From Prochlorococcus sp. AG-418-O03 (GTDB lineage Bacteria > Cyanobacteriota > Cyanobacteriia > PCC-6307 > Cyanobiaceae), in contig QCMJ01000003.1 in assembly GCA_003213855.1 (NCBI GenBank), positions 62,001-126,000 of the forward strand: DNA of 64,000 nucleotides, read 5' to 3'. A program made the position numbers and the translations under genes. Within the stretch, counting starts at the first letter, position 1, and every line of letters begins with the position of its first letter. Of the stretch, positions 50,428 through 60,731 are shown in pieces. The notes beneath the pieces are model-generated. The model saw nothing but the letters and a program-made list of their open reading frames with translations, ran no database searches and was not told the DNA's origin.

Positions 50428-50573
50428 TATTCAATCATTAATTAATAATTTAACTTTTTTTGAATAGATGTCTAGTTTTTTGAAATTTTTTAAAATAAAA
50501 AGAAAAAAATTTCTAATACACAATTAGAATTTCTATAAACTAAATTTGTTATACGTATATTAAAGAACTTATC

Positions 50574-51212
50574 TTGGAAGTTTTAAATAATTATCAAAGG
50601 AAAAAACTTGATGAGAGTAATGATGAAGAATTTTATTCTGATCCAAAATTTGTTTATCATCTAGATGCAAACTTCAGGCAAAATCTATCAGATTTATATG
50701 AAAGAGAAATCGATAATTATTCAACAGTCCTAGATTTAATGTCCAGTTGGGATAGTTATTTACCTAAAGGGAAAAAATATAAAAAAGTTATTGGTCATGG
50801 TTTAAATAAACAAGAACTTGAAAAAAACAAAATTTTTGATTCTTTTTGGATACAAAATTTTAATTTAAGTCAAAAAATTCCTTTAGATATAGAAAGCGTT
50901 GATTATTGCTTGATGGTAGCCGCATGGCAATATTTACAATATCCAGAGAATTTAACTAAAGAAATTGCAAGAATATTGACAAGAAATGGCAAGATTATTA
51001 TTGCTTTTTCAAACAGAGCGTTTTGGCATAAAGCTCCTAATATATGGACTTCATCTACTGAAGAAGAGAGGGTCAAATATGTAAGAAAAGTCTTAATCTC
51101 AAACGGATTTAATGAGCCAAAAATTATCAAAAAGTTTACTGAACCAGCAATTAATATTTTTAATTTTTTAAATAAAGATCCATTTTATTGTTTAATAGCG
51201 ACCAAAGAGTAA
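50574..51212 (+). CDS. SAM-dependent methyltransferase-like protein (TTG start)
   Basis: 212 aa; VLDLMSSWDSYLP, ARILTRNGKIIIAFSNRAF. Confidence 0.8.
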   Translation: MEVLNNYQRKKLDESNDEEFYSDPKFVYHLDANFRQNLSDLYEREIDNYSTVLDLMSSWDSYLPKGKKYKKVIGHGLNKQELEKNKIFDSFWIQNFNLSQKIPLDIESVDYCLMVAAWQYLQYPENLTKEIARILTRNGKIIIAFSNRAFWHKAPNIWTSSTEEERVKYVRKVLISNGFNEPKIIKKFTEPAINIFNFLNKDPFYCLIATKE

Positions 51213-51322
51213 TTTTTTAATTTCATAATATTAAAAAACAACTCTATGAAAAAGTTATCAACTATTTTTCATAGCCATACTTTTAAATTTTTACTAATAT
51301 TGGGTAGTTAAAAATTAATCAT

Positions 51323-51568
51323 ATGGGTTCTAAAAGAGAAAAATATCCTGAAAAATGTCCTTGGGATCTTGGCCCTAATCAACATTTAGCTAAGGAAGAG
51401 AACTGGACTTTAAGATTAGGCGAAGCAAATGTATGCTTTAGCAAAAATAAATTAGATAATAATTATTTTCATGTAATTAGTAATGAAAATGAAGAGCAAA
51501 TTCTAGCTTTTAGAGCAAGACTCTTATATCAAAAACTACTTGATAAAGGGTTTAGATTGGTTGAATAA
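51323..51568 (+). CDS. Hypothetical protein
   Basis: 81 aa ORF. Confidence 0.6.
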   Translation: MGSKREKYPEKCPWDLGPNQHLAKEENWTLRLGEANVCFSKNKLDNNYFHVISNENEEQILAFRARLLYQKLLDKGFRLVE

Positions 51569-51573
51569 AAAAC

Positions 51574-52227
51574 CTAGTTTAATAAGCATAGATCCTCGAA
51601 AATAAACTTTTGTATTTCTTCTTCTTGATTTAGGTTTAAGTATTTTATTGTCCTCGAATTTAATATCCAATAATCGTCTATACCCATATATAGAAATTCA
51701 TCCTCGTATTCCAATTTTTGAGAATTTGTCTCTAGTGTATCTGGATCAATTTGCTGACTACTGTATTTTTTGCTGAGGGAACCTGTTCCTGTATCTAAAA
51801 ATTCTTCTACAAAAATTTCTATTATAGTTCCATGAATTTTTCTGTAGACCATATTAATACAGTTATTTTTAACTCTATATTTATCGCCTTGATTCTTACC
51901 TGAAACGCTCATTTCAATACCACTTTCAGAATTTTTTAGTAAATTAAAATTATTTTCTGAATGCACTGATTCAAATTCTCTCTTTACCCTATGTATACAC
52001 ACTTCAAATAACTGAGAGGCAATACTTTTAACAACTTTCGCATCTTCTATTTTTTGAATATTTGGCTTAAAGTCTTCACCTAATACAAAGTCACCTTGAT
52101 GAATATTATTATTATTCAAAAAAATACATTTACCTTGGTAACCATGAAAATCATTCTTCCAGGTGTATCGATTTTCATAAGCCTTTCTGAAAATCTCCTT
52201 ACAATTAGTTTCTTTTATATTATTCAT
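51574..52227 (-). CDS. DUF3386-like protein
   Basis: 217 aa; FRKAYENRYTWKNDFHGYQGKCIF..., cyanobacterial DUF3386-like layout. Confidence 0.75.
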   Translation of the reverse strand: MNNIKETNCKEIFRKAYENRYTWKNDFHGYQGKCIFLNNNNIHQGDFVLGEDFKPNIQKIEDAKVVKSIASQLFEVCIHRVKREFESVHSENNFNLLKNSESGIEMSVSGKNQGDKYRVKNNCINMVYRKIHGTIIEIFVEEFLDTGTGSLSKKYSSQQIDPDTLETNSQKLEYEDEFLYMGIDDYWILNSRTIKYLNLNQEEEIQKFIFEDLCLLN

Positions 52228-52257
52228 TAATTTTTGAATAAGTGAAGTAATTCTAAA

Positions 52258-52291
52258 AAAAAAACCTCCCTGTTGGAGGAGAGGTTTTTTA
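52258..52291 (-). terminator. Rho-independent terminator downstream of pcb
   Basis: AAAAAACCTCCCTGTTGGAGGAGAGGTTTTTT. Confidence 0.75.
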
Positions 52292-52301
52292 TTAGATTAA
52301 A

Positions 52302-53360
52302 CTAGTTTTGAGTAATTTTTGTATTTTCAATATTGTCAAAAGCTTGACCAATTTTCTTAAAGTCAAAACCCATTGCTCTTAGTGCGTGCCAAAGATGACC
52401 TTGTAAGAAAAAGAAACCCAAATAAAAATGAGTATTAGCAAGCCAAGCTCTTGAGCTATATGCTCCTGAACCTAAATCTACTGTATCAGTAAAATAAGGG
52501 GCGAATTCAAATTGAAGTTTTAAGGGCTCTCCATATAGATCAATTGGATATATAGTTGTATTTGAAGCACACCAAAAAGCAGCAACAAAAGCCATATAAG
52601 AAACACCAACAACTGAGTATGACAAAATTGCCTCAGCGCCAAGTAATCCTTTTCCTTTGAATTCTGTATATTCTCCAAATTGTTTAGTACAAATATGGAA
52701 AACACCTCCAATTATCTCCAGGAAAGCTAGGAAAGCATGTCCTCCCATAACGTCTTCAAGACTATCAATTTTTAAAAAATCAAATTGATGGTTCCAGATA
52801 GCGGCAATATCTAAATTGTAAATAACTTGTCTTGTAGATCCTATCGCTGGGTCGTAAATTCCATGAATACGAGCCCATTCAACGAACATAATTGCTCCAA
52901 GCCCAAGAAAGATTAAATGATGTCCAAGGATAAAGGTTAATTTATCTGGGTCATCCCATTCGAAATCAAATTTTTGTGGCTTACTATTTTCTGGGTAGTC
53001 TCCAAGATCACCTGCAAATTTGTTGGAATGTAATAATCCCCCAGCACCCAATACGGCTGAAAAAATTAGATGTAATGTGCAAATTACAACAATTCCATAT
53101 GGTTCTGTAATAACACCATTTTCAACGCCACCAATTCCAATACCCGCTAGGTGAGGCAAAACAATTGCTTTCTGTGCCCCCATTGGAATACTGGCGTCGT
53201 AACGGGCCAATTCAAATAATCCAAAAGCTCCTGCCCAGAACATCATTAGGCCTGCATGGGCAGCATGAGCAGCTATGAATTTACCTGAACGGCCAACAAC
53301 ACCAGAATTCCCTGCGTACCAGTCATAGGTGACATCAGATTTTCCGTAAGTTTGTAACAC
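52302..53360 (-). CDS. pcb: Chlorophyll a/b-binding light-harvesting protein Pcb (CP43/IsiA family)
   Basis: 352 aa; MLQTYGKSDVTYDWYAGNSGVVGRSGKFIAAHAAHAGLMMFWAGAFGLFELARYD. Confidence 0.95.
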   Translation of the reverse strand: MLQTYGKSDVTYDWYAGNSGVVGRSGKFIAAHAAHAGLMMFWAGAFGLFELARYDASIPMGAQKAIVLPHLAGIGIGGVENGVITEPYGIVVICTLHLIFSAVLGAGGLLHSNKFAGDLGDYPENSKPQKFDFEWDDPDKLTFILGHHLIFLGLGAIMFVEWARIHGIYDPAIGSTRQVIYNLDIAAIWNHQFDFLKIDSLEDVMGGHAFLAFLEIIGGVFHICTKQFGEYTEFKGKGLLGAEAILSYSVVGVSYMAFVAAFWCASNTTIYPIDLYGEPLKLQFEFAPYFTDTVDLGSGAYSSRAWLANTHFYLGFFFLQGHLWHALRAMGFDFKKIGQAFDNIENTKITQN

Positions 53361-53503
53361 TTGATTTAAGTAAACAGCAAATTGAGCATATTGCTTATCG
53401 CTATTGTTTTTACATGTTCTTTACAGATTTAATTACTTATGTAAAAAAAACATATTTTGAAAGAACAAATGTTACAAACTAGGGAAGTAATATCTGAGAA
53501 AGC

Positions 53504-54028
53504 TTACGCCAATGAGGGGATTTCACCCTTAAGCTGAGAAGCCCATGTTTCAAGACGCGAATCGGTCAAATCAGATTCACTATCTTCATCAAGAGGTAAT
53601 CCACAAAAGCTTTCTCCGATGACACTTTTAGACTCATCAAATGTATAAGAAGATTTATCTACGTAACCGACCATTTCGGCGCCTGCTTTTGTGAAGTAGC
53701 TATGAAGTTCTTCCATTGCATCACAATAGTTTTCTGTATATGTAGAAGAATCTCCTAAACCAAAAATTGCAACTTTTTTTCCTGATAAACTTAGTTCACC
53801 AATATCATCTAAGATTGAATCCCATGCAGTTCCAGATCTTTCTTCATCTGCGCCAGTATTCCAAGTAGGTATCCCGCAGATAATTCCATCAAGACCTTCA
53901 AATTCCGAAAGATCATCTACATCAGATACATCTTTAGGTGCTTCTGCTGAAGAGATAAAGTTGTGAAGACGATCAGCTACGTCTTCAGTTTTTCCAGTTG
54001 TAGTTGCGTAATAAATTCCTACAGTCAT
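53504..54028 (-). CDS. isiB: Flavodoxin
   Basis: 174 aa; GIYYATTTGKTEDVADRL, PTWNTGADEERSGTAWD, FGLGDSSTYTENYCDAM. Confidence 0.96.
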   Translation of the reverse strand: MTVGIYYATTTGKTEDVADRLHNFISSAEAPKDVSDVDDLSEFEGLDGIICGIPTWNTGADEERSGTAWDSILDDIGELSLSGKKVAIFGLGDSSTYTENYCDAMEELHSYFTKAGAEMVGYVDKSSYTFDESKSVIGESFCGLPLDEDSESDLTDSRLETWASQLKGEIPSLA

Positions 54029-54168
54029 AACTTCAAAATGTTTACATTAAGATAATAAAATCTAAAAACGTTAAATTAATTTCTTTAAAAACTTTTTCAT
54101 GTAAAATTTTATACTAATCAAAGTAAGAAAAATTTTTTGAGAATAATTTATAAAAAATTCAAGCCATC

Positions 54169-54903
54169 GTGACTGACAAATTTCAAAATAACATAAAAAA
54201 TCTTATTGAAGAATTCAACTTTAATGGGCATAAAAAATTCAAATTAATTGTTTTATTTGGTTTATTGGGAGACTTTGATAGCTTTGAATATGCTATAAAT
54301 TTGAAAAGTTTTATCGATAAAAATCAAGATAAAAATTTAGATATTTTTGCAATTGCTATTGGGAACAAAAATGGTAAAGAAAAATTCTGTAAATTTACTG
54401 GCTTTCACAAAGAAAATTTAATAGTTGTTTCTGATAATCAAATCCATAATAATCTAAAAATCTCAAGAGGATTAGATATTGGTTTAGGAGGTTGGATCAA
54501 TATGCTTTTGATGTTATCAGGGATAAATTCTTTTAAAACAATTAAAGAAGTTATTAGAGGTTATACCGGCGACCGAAGAGCAAAGCAAATCTATTCGGAA
54601 TTTGACAACATTGATGTTTTAAAATTTTTAAAATTCTCAGGTAATTCTTTTAAAAAGGTTTTCGGGGAAGGTTATTTGAGACCATTTGAATTAGCAACAT
54701 TTAGATTAAATAATATGAATGAAATAATTCAAAATTGGAGTGATTATATTCTTAATGAAGAATACCTTCCTCAAAGAGGGGCTTCTTTTCTATTGAATAA
54801 TAAAAATCAAATTATTTATAATTTTTTTTCAAAAGATGTGCTTGGATATTCATCAAACATGAGGGATCCCTTAGGATTTTTGACTGATTTAATTAAAGAA
54901 TAG
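54169..54903 (+). CDS. AhpC/TSA peroxiredoxin-like family protein lacking an obvious peroxidatic Cys (GTG start)
   Basis: 244 aa; FDSFEYAINLKSFIDKN..., SRGLDIGLGGWINMLLMLSGINSFKTIKEVIRGYTGD. Confidence 0.7.
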   Translation: MTDKFQNNIKNLIEEFNFNGHKKFKLIVLFGLLGDFDSFEYAINLKSFIDKNQDKNLDIFAIAIGNKNGKEKFCKFTGFHKENLIVVSDNQIHNNLKISRGLDIGLGGWINMLLMLSGINSFKTIKEVIRGYTGDRRAKQIYSEFDNIDVLKFLKFSGNSFKKVFGEGYLRPFELATFRLNNMNEIIQNWSDYILNEEYLPQRGASFLLNNKNQIIYNFFSKDVLGYSSNMRDPLGFLTDLIKE

Positions 54904-54919
54904 TTTTTAAAATATTTTT

Positions 54920-55177
54920 ATGAATGTAGATATATTTGGATATTTTGCAGCGATTTTAACAACGGCAGCATTTCTACCTCAATTGATAAAAACTTTAAAA
55001 ACCAAAAAGGCAGATGATGTTTCTTTGACAACATTAATAATGTTCATTATCGGTGTTTTATCTTGGATCATTTACGGTTATAAAATTTCTTCTACACCAA
55101 TATTGATAGCAAATTTAATTACCCTGATCTTAAATTTATTGATATTAATCTCTAAAATATATTTTTCAAAAAACTAA
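54920..55177 (+). CDS. SemiSWEET-family transporter
   Basis: 85 aa; GYFAAILTTAAFLPQLIKTLKTKKADDVSLTTLIMFIIGVLSWIIYG (PQ-loop). Confidence 0.88.
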   Translation: MNVDIFGYFAAILTTAAFLPQLIKTLKTKKADDVSLTTLIMFIIGVLSWIIYGYKISSTPILIANLITLILNLLILISKIYFSKN

Positions 55178-55262
55178 TATGAGTAAAAATTTTTTTAAAA
55201 GTAATAAATATTAGATTTATTACTTAAATCTTTATTAAAATAAAACAAAAAATTTACTTATC

Positions 55263-55487
55263 TTGAAAACTTCAAAATGCTGGGTTTGGTTTAAAGGAAG
55301 CCTTAACAGTGGTGGATATTGGAAAGAAGGTTTTACATGTACTTTTGATGAGAACCCTGGAGTTTTAATAGAAAGTCCTGCTTACGTAACTTGTCGGGTT
55401 CCTACATGGAGAGTTTTGACTAAAGAACCAGAAAATTTATATAAGTCTCCTACAATTCCTGACAAAGCAATCTGGAAAATAATTTAA
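55263..55487 (+). CDS. Hypothetical protein (TTG start)
   Basis: 74 aa ORF. Confidence 0.6.
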   Translation: MKTSKCWVWFKGSLNSGGYWKEGFTCTFDENPGVLIESPAYVTCRVPTWRVLTKEPENLYKSPTIPDKAIWKII

Positions 55488-55557
55488 ATTCTCAATAAAT
55501 TATAAAAACCTTTTTGACTGCACTATGGCAAGTTAATATTGCTTTAATAAATTTCCA

Positions 55558-56478
55558 ATTAATACCATCTACTCTCTTTTTATAAATATTATCCCTTTTT
55601 TAATCTTTGGTTTTCTTCTGGGAAAAAAGAATCCAAAGATTTCAAAATATATAGCAAGACCTCTAATAAGATTTGGCATTCCATTAAGTGTAATGGGTCT
55701 TCTATTAAAGGAAGGTATAGATATAAACCTAATTAAAAGTGCATTTTTAGCATTCTCTGTAATTGGATTTTTAATAACATTATTAAATATAATCCCAATA
55801 TTTAAGAAGAGGTTTGCAAATTACACATTGCAGTTAGCAGGCCTAATAGGTAATACATCATTTCTTGGAATACCAATTGCGCTAGCTCTTCTACCTTCAA
55901 CAACTATAAATTTCACTATTGGATTTGATTTAGGAACAACACTTTTCGCTTGGATATTTGGACCTTTTTTTCTACAAGAAAAATCCAACAGCAATAACAT
56001 CCCAAACATCAAAGGTCTATTAAGTGCATTGATAAATAGCCCTGCATCAAGAGGGATTATAGGTGTACTTCTTGCATATCTTTTTCAAATAGATGAAATT
56101 TTAGGCAATTATCTTTGGATTCCTGCAAGATTAGTTATTGCTTTGGCAATAATAATTGTGGGAACAAGACTTGGAATAATCACAAATCAAAATGAGAGGA
56201 TTTTGGATCTAAATGAAGAAATTAAATTTTCAATTTTATTAAAGTTATTTATTTTTCCTTTTATTATTTTTTTAATATGCAAATTCTTAAATTTCAACTT
56301 CTATCAATCATCTGCAGTAATTCTTCAGGCAGGAACCCCAACGGCAATATCCACTATATTAATGGCAGAGGCTTATGGTGTAAAACAAAAAATAGCTTCA
56401 AAGATTCTTTTTACTACAACCATTATTTCAATAATTACAATTCCTCTATTAAAAATGTTTATGAATTTATTTATTTAA
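55558..56478 (+). CDS. AEC-family (auxin efflux carrier-like) permease; start codon unclear
   Basis: ORF track begins at 55693, but the frame is open and hydrophobic from 55537 (INTIYSLFINIIPFLIFGFLLGKKNPKISKYIARPLIRFGIPLSVMG). Confidence 0.75.
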   Translation: MNTIYSLFINIIPFLIFGFLLGKKNPKISKYIARPLIRFGIPLSVMGLLLKEGIDINLIKSAFLAFSVIGFLITLLNIIPIFKKRFANYTLQLAGLIGNTSFLGIPIALALLPSTTINFTIGFDLGTTLFAWIFGPFFLQEKSNSNNIPNIKGLLSALINSPASRGIIGVLLAYLFQIDEILGNYLWIPARLVIALAIIIVGTRLGIITNQNERILDLNEEIKFSILLKLFIFPFIIFLICKFLNFNFYQSSAVILQAGTPTAISTILMAEAYGVKQKIASKILFTTTIISIITIPLLKMFMNLFI

Positions 56479-56572
56479 ACAACTTACATTAACGTCTTAC
56501 GCTTAATACATGATTAATGAATATTGTAAAGATTATATTCTGATAACTAAATAATGTCTTAAGATTTAGTGT

Positions 56573-56824
56573 ATGAAGTCAGCAAACCCTGAAAATGAAT
56601 ATATCCCTTTAGATCTAAGGATTTCTGTTAGGAGGGATACTCTAAGGCTTATCTCAGAGATGGCGCAAGATATGGGAATAAGCATTAATGAAGTTTTTAG
56701 TTTTTTAGCCGAAGATTCTGTCATCGATCTCGAATTAATGGAAGATTTAAATAAGATTGATATACCAAGCAAGTGCAGCCTTGATGATTTAAAAAATGCT
56801 CTTCTTAAAAAAAGACTTTGTTAA
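56573..56824 (+). CDS. CopG/RHH-like or hypothetical small protein
   Basis: 83 aa; PLDLRISVRRDTLRLISEMAQDMGISINEVFSFLAEDSV. Confidence 0.6.
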   Translation: MKSANPENEYIPLDLRISVRRDTLRLISEMAQDMGISINEVFSFLAEDSVIDLELMEDLNKIDIPSKCSLDDLKNALLKKRLC

Positions 56825-58626
56825 AATTTTTCAACTTTTCTATTTTCCCAGTCAGATTTATAACCACTTTTAACTAAAAATCTCGAATATTTATTTAAAT
56901 CACTTTTTTGAATTCGCCATAAATTATAAATCCCAAATTTACCCAATTTTTGATGATTAATTTTTGACCATTGCTTTCGGCGTGTAGAGTATTCATCTAT
57001 CACTACTAATAGAGATTTGTATTCATAATCAGGTTGATCCGCATAATTCTCTCTCCTATCAGTATTTAGCCTTTCTGACAAATTAATTAATCCCTCTTCA
57101 GTGTTTGGTTCATAAAAAACTATTTGTCTGGAGTAATAATGTAATGAAGGTTTTCTTATCCCTATCATTGCTAAAGTTTCCCTCCCCTCGCGAATATCTA
57201 AAATTAATTTTGAGATATTCCTTAAGGGTAATTGCCTTGAAGTATCTGCTAAGTTTCTAATTGGCGACATCAAATAAGATTGTCCCATAAGAAGTAAAAT
57301 TTGGAGATAAAGAAGGATATTTCTAGACTTTAAAGAAAATAAAATTAATGCAAGAAGGGTAAATGAAGAGAAGAACAATTTAGCTTTGAAAATAATCCCA
57401 GAGCTTATAAGTTCGGATGCAAGATTAGGCATTTCAGGATCATTAATTGAACTTAACCAAATATTCGAGAAAAAGAATGCTATCGAGAAGCCAAACAAAA
57501 TTAAAATATTAAAAATCCAGAAATATAAATAACTTTTATTTATATTTTTTAAGCTTATAAAGCTATTACTTGTTAATAGTGCCGCCGCTGGAATTGCTGG
57601 CAACCAATAGCTAGGTAGTTTCGTCGCAGAAAGGCTAAAGAAGATTAAAACTGAAGTTAACCAGCATAGAGAATATGTATAAAGGGTGTCAGTGACATCG
57701 CCATTTTCTTTTAAACTTTTAAAGAAATCCTTAAGGGTTTTAAATATCCCATGATACAAAAAAGGAGTGAATGGTAATGAAGCCAATATCATTATGTAAA
57801 GAAAAAACCAGAATGGTTCTGCATGATTATTTACAACTGAGGTATATCTTTGAAAATTATGGTAACCAAAAAAATTATCCCAAAAAGGCTTTCCCTCTTT
57901 TAAAAGTTCTAATAAATACCATGGAACACTTATTAGTGTTGTTATTAAAAAACCTTTCTTGGGGTTTATCTTACTGAGCAACGTTTTCCAATTCTTCTGA
58001 CAAAAAAAGAAAGACGTAATAGTAAATAATGCCAAAACAAATGCAACAGGTCCTTTAACTAAAATTGCAAAACCTAAAAATACCCAAGCTGAAATGCATT
58101 GATCATTATTTTCACTTGCCATTCTTCTCCAAAACAAAAGCAGGCTAATCCCTAAGGTTCCAGTTAAAAGGGCATCACTCACGGCAGTTCTACTCCAAAT
58201 AATTATTAATGGAGAAAGAGCAAAGCCTAATGATGCAACTATTGGCGTGAGGAATTGCCTATCACCCTTCTGTGGCCAACAAAACAACGTATCTCCAATC
58301 ATCAACATTAAAAATAATGAAGCCAAAGCTGAAGGGAGTCTTGCTGAGAGAGTCCCCAAACTATCCCAAATCTCGTTTTTAGGTAACGAGTAAAAAAACC
58401 CCATCAGCCAATATATCAGTGGAGGCTTATCAAAACGGAATATTCCATTGACTTTTGGAGTCAACCAATCACCAGATTCACTCATTGCCCGTGCTGCAGC
58501 GGCAAATAAAGGGGGAGTTTCATCCACCAATCCTGTAGCGCCTAAACCTAAGATAAATATAATGATCCCGCAAACTAAAACTATCAATAAGGTTATAATC
58601 CTTTTTTTTGAGTAAAGAAGAATCAT
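56821..58626 (-). CDS. ArnT-like membrane glycosyltransferase (dolichyl-phosphate-mannose-type)
   Basis: 601 aa; GLVDETPPLFAAAARAMSESGDWLTPKVNGIFRFDKPPLIYWL. Confidence 0.9.
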   Translation of the reverse strand: MILLYSKKRIITLLIVLVCGIIIFILGLGATGLVDETPPLFAAAARAMSESGDWLTPKVNGIFRFDKPPLIYWLMGFFYSLPKNEIWDSLGTLSARLPSALASLFLMLMIGDTLFCWPQKGDRQFLTPIVASLGFALSPLIIIWSRTAVSDALLTGTLGISLLLFWRRMASENNDQCISAWVFLGFAILVKGPVAFVLALFTITSFFFCQKNWKTLLSKINPKKGFLITTLISVPWYLLELLKEGKPFWDNFFGYHNFQRYTSVVNNHAEPFWFFLYIMILASLPFTPFLYHGIFKTLKDFFKSLKENGDVTDTLYTYSLCWLTSVLIFFSLSATKLPSYWLPAIPAAALLTSNSFISLKNINKSYLYFWIFNILILFGFSIAFFFSNIWLSSINDPEMPNLASELISSGIIFKAKLFFSSFTLLALILFSLKSRNILLYLQILLLMGQSYLMSPIRNLADTSRQLPLRNISKLILDIREGRETLAMIGIRKPSLHYYSRQIVFYEPNTEEGLINLSERLNTDRRENYADQPDYEYKSLLVVIDEYSTRRKQWSKINHQKLGKFGIYNLWRIQKSDLNKYSRFLVKSGYKSDWENRKVEKF

Positions 58627-58632
58627 TTAATA

Positions 58633-59709
58633 TTATTTATATTCATGCATTACCTTATTAAGCCAGTTCACAACCTTGTTAGCAAATATATCTGCAGAGG
58701 CATTCTTTTCTACCCAATCTCTACATTTCTGACGCTTTATTTTTTCAATAATCTCTACATAAGAAAGCATATTTTTTTTATCATCAGGATCAGCAAGATA
58801 ACCTGTTTGGCCATGCTGAATAATTTCACTAGGTCCTCCCCTTTTATAAGCTACAACAGGTACCCCACAGGCTAAAGCTTCAACAATAACGTTCCCATAT
58901 GCCTCATTCCATTTCGGAGTATTTAGCAGACCTCTGCATTTACCAAGTTCTTTTTGTAATTCATCGGTTGATAAAAACCCCATCCAATCTATAGCTCCTT
59001 GAGGGAATAATTTTTCTATCTTAGAGGCATACATCTCATCTTCTATAAATCCCCAAACTTTTAATTTTTCGCCAAGTTGATTTGCTACATAAGCTGCGTC
59101 CTCCAAACCTTTCTCAGGAGCCACTCTTCCAACCCATGCCAAGGGTCCCTTAACTGAATCTTGAAAAATATAGTTTTCTAAATTAAACCCATTACCGATA
59201 ATTGTTGGTTTTTTTATGAATGGATAATCATTAGCTTGCATTTTCGAATGAAAAGCAAAATTATTTGGATATTTAGCATATACCTTAGAGATTAAATTAG
59301 TAATTACTGAACTTTCAGAACCCATGCTAATAATATGTGCAATGGGTATCTCTGAATTTAGGGTCATCCAGATAGGCAACCAATCATAAGACATGTTCAA
59401 CAATAAATCTGCATGTTTAGCAATATCTAATCCCTTTTCAAGCATTCCTGCTAAAAGAGAATTGTCTGGGATACTTACGGGAGAATTATAATTTTGATGC
59501 TGCCAACTAATTTGACCTTCACCTTCTACAAAATGTAATTTTGCTTTTACATTACTTTCATGTAACTTAGAATTTTTTGGAGCTACAACCTCAACAGAAT
59601 GACCTAAAGAAATTAAACCTGAAACTAAAGAATTTAAAGTTAGTTCAACTCCACCACCTTTACCACTCCCTAAGAACCCTATTGGCGTACTAATCAAAAC
59701 TATTCGCAT
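58633..59709 (-). CDS. Glycosyltransferase family 4
   Basis: 358 aa; GSGKGGGVELTLNSL, WVGRVAPEKGLEDA, EALACGVPVVAYKRGGPSEII. Confidence 0.92.
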   Translation of the reverse strand: MRIVLISTPIGFLGSGKGGGVELTLNSLVSGLISLGHSVEVVAPKNSKLHESNVKAKLHFVEGEGQISWQHQNYNSPVSIPDNSLLAGMLEKGLDIAKHADLLLNMSYDWLPIWMTLNSEIPIAHIISMGSESSVITNLISKVYAKYPNNFAFHSKMQANDYPFIKKPTIIGNGFNLENYIFQDSVKGPLAWVGRVAPEKGLEDAAYVANQLGEKLKVWGFIEDEMYASKIEKLFPQGAIDWMGFLSTDELQKELGKCRGLLNTPKWNEAYGNVIVEALACGVPVVAYKRGGPSEIIQHGQTGYLADPDDKKNMLSYVEIIEKIKRQKCRDWVEKNASADIFANKVVNWLNKVMHEYK

Positions 59710-59737
59710 TATTAGACTTTTTACAAAAAGAAACTAA

Positions 59738-60679
59738 TTAAATAGTAGTATCAGGAAATTTATTTTCCCATAAACTCTTTCTCTGGCTAACAAAAAATAC
59801 TGAGATAAGAACAAACACCACTCCAATCCACTGCACAATAGTGAGTCTTTCATCTAACCAAACACCTCCACTGAGAAGAGCAAATACAGGTGTTAAAAAT
59901 GCAAGAGTGCTAAATCCAGTTATTTCTTTATTATTAGCAAAGTAGAAAAACAATCCATAGGCTATTGCTCCTCCAAAAATACTTGCAAATGACATAAGTC
60001 CCCAATCAAGTAATGTCCAATCTGGAATTATTGTGAAATTTGATTGTATGAAGTGCTTAATAATTAAGGGCAAACTCCCTAAAACCATATGCCAGCCTGT
60101 AACTGCAACTGGATCACTTTTAGTGCAAGTGAATCTAATTAAAATTGTTCCTAATGCCATAGCGAGAGAAGCTGCAAGCATCCAAAGTTCTCCAAAGTTA
60201 AAAGCAACATCATTTATAGACTTATCAGACATCAACCACCAATTCCCTAAAAATTCTTGTGGAACTCCTAAAAATACTATCCCTCCCAAGCCAAAAAGTA
60301 GTCCTAACCATCCTATTGGATTAATTAAATTCCCAAAAATTGCCCTAGCTAAAATAGCTACCAAAAGCGGTTGAGAATCAATCAAGACAGAACCTAAACC
60401 TGCTCCAGTTTTTTCAATACCATAAGTTAAAAACAACTGAAAAAAAGTGGCATCAACAATCGTAAAAATAAAAAACCACTTCAAATCGCACTTATAAATT
60501 TTTAAATCTCTTTTAAACAAATATGTTGTTATTAGAACAAGAATACCTGCAGGAAGTAATCTTAAAGAAGCCACAAATTCTGGCCCAGCACTAGAAACTA
60601 AAGGAGTCATAGCCGCCATTGAAGTACCCCAAAGTGCAAAAGGGAGTATCATTAAAAACCAATTTAGGATTGAATTCAT
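59738..60679 (-). CDS. EamA/DMT-family transporter
   Basis: 313 aa, ~10 TM, duplicated EamA domain. Confidence 0.9.
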   Translation of the reverse strand: MNSILNWFLMILPFALWGTSMAAMTPLVSSAGPEFVASLRLLPAGILVLITTYLFKRDLKIYKCDLKWFFIFTIVDATFFQLFLTYGIEKTGAGLGSVLIDSQPLLVAILARAIFGNLINPIGWLGLLFGLGGIVFLGVPQEFLGNWWLMSDKSINDVAFNFGELWMLAASLAMALGTILIRFTCTKSDPVAVTGWHMVLGSLPLIIKHFIQSNFTIIPDWTLLDWGLMSFASIFGGAIAYGLFFYFANNKEITGFSTLAFLTPVFALLSGGVWLDERLTIVQWIGVVFVLISVFFVSQRKSLWENKFPDTTI

Positions 60680-60731
60680 TAGGTCTGCTGATAGTCTTTT
60701 TAAAGTAGTTTTATGAATTTACCTTAAAAGA

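Noticed and set aside
60033-60374. 113-aa plus-strand ORF
   Set aside because: Antisense to the EamA transporter; no RBS or domain.
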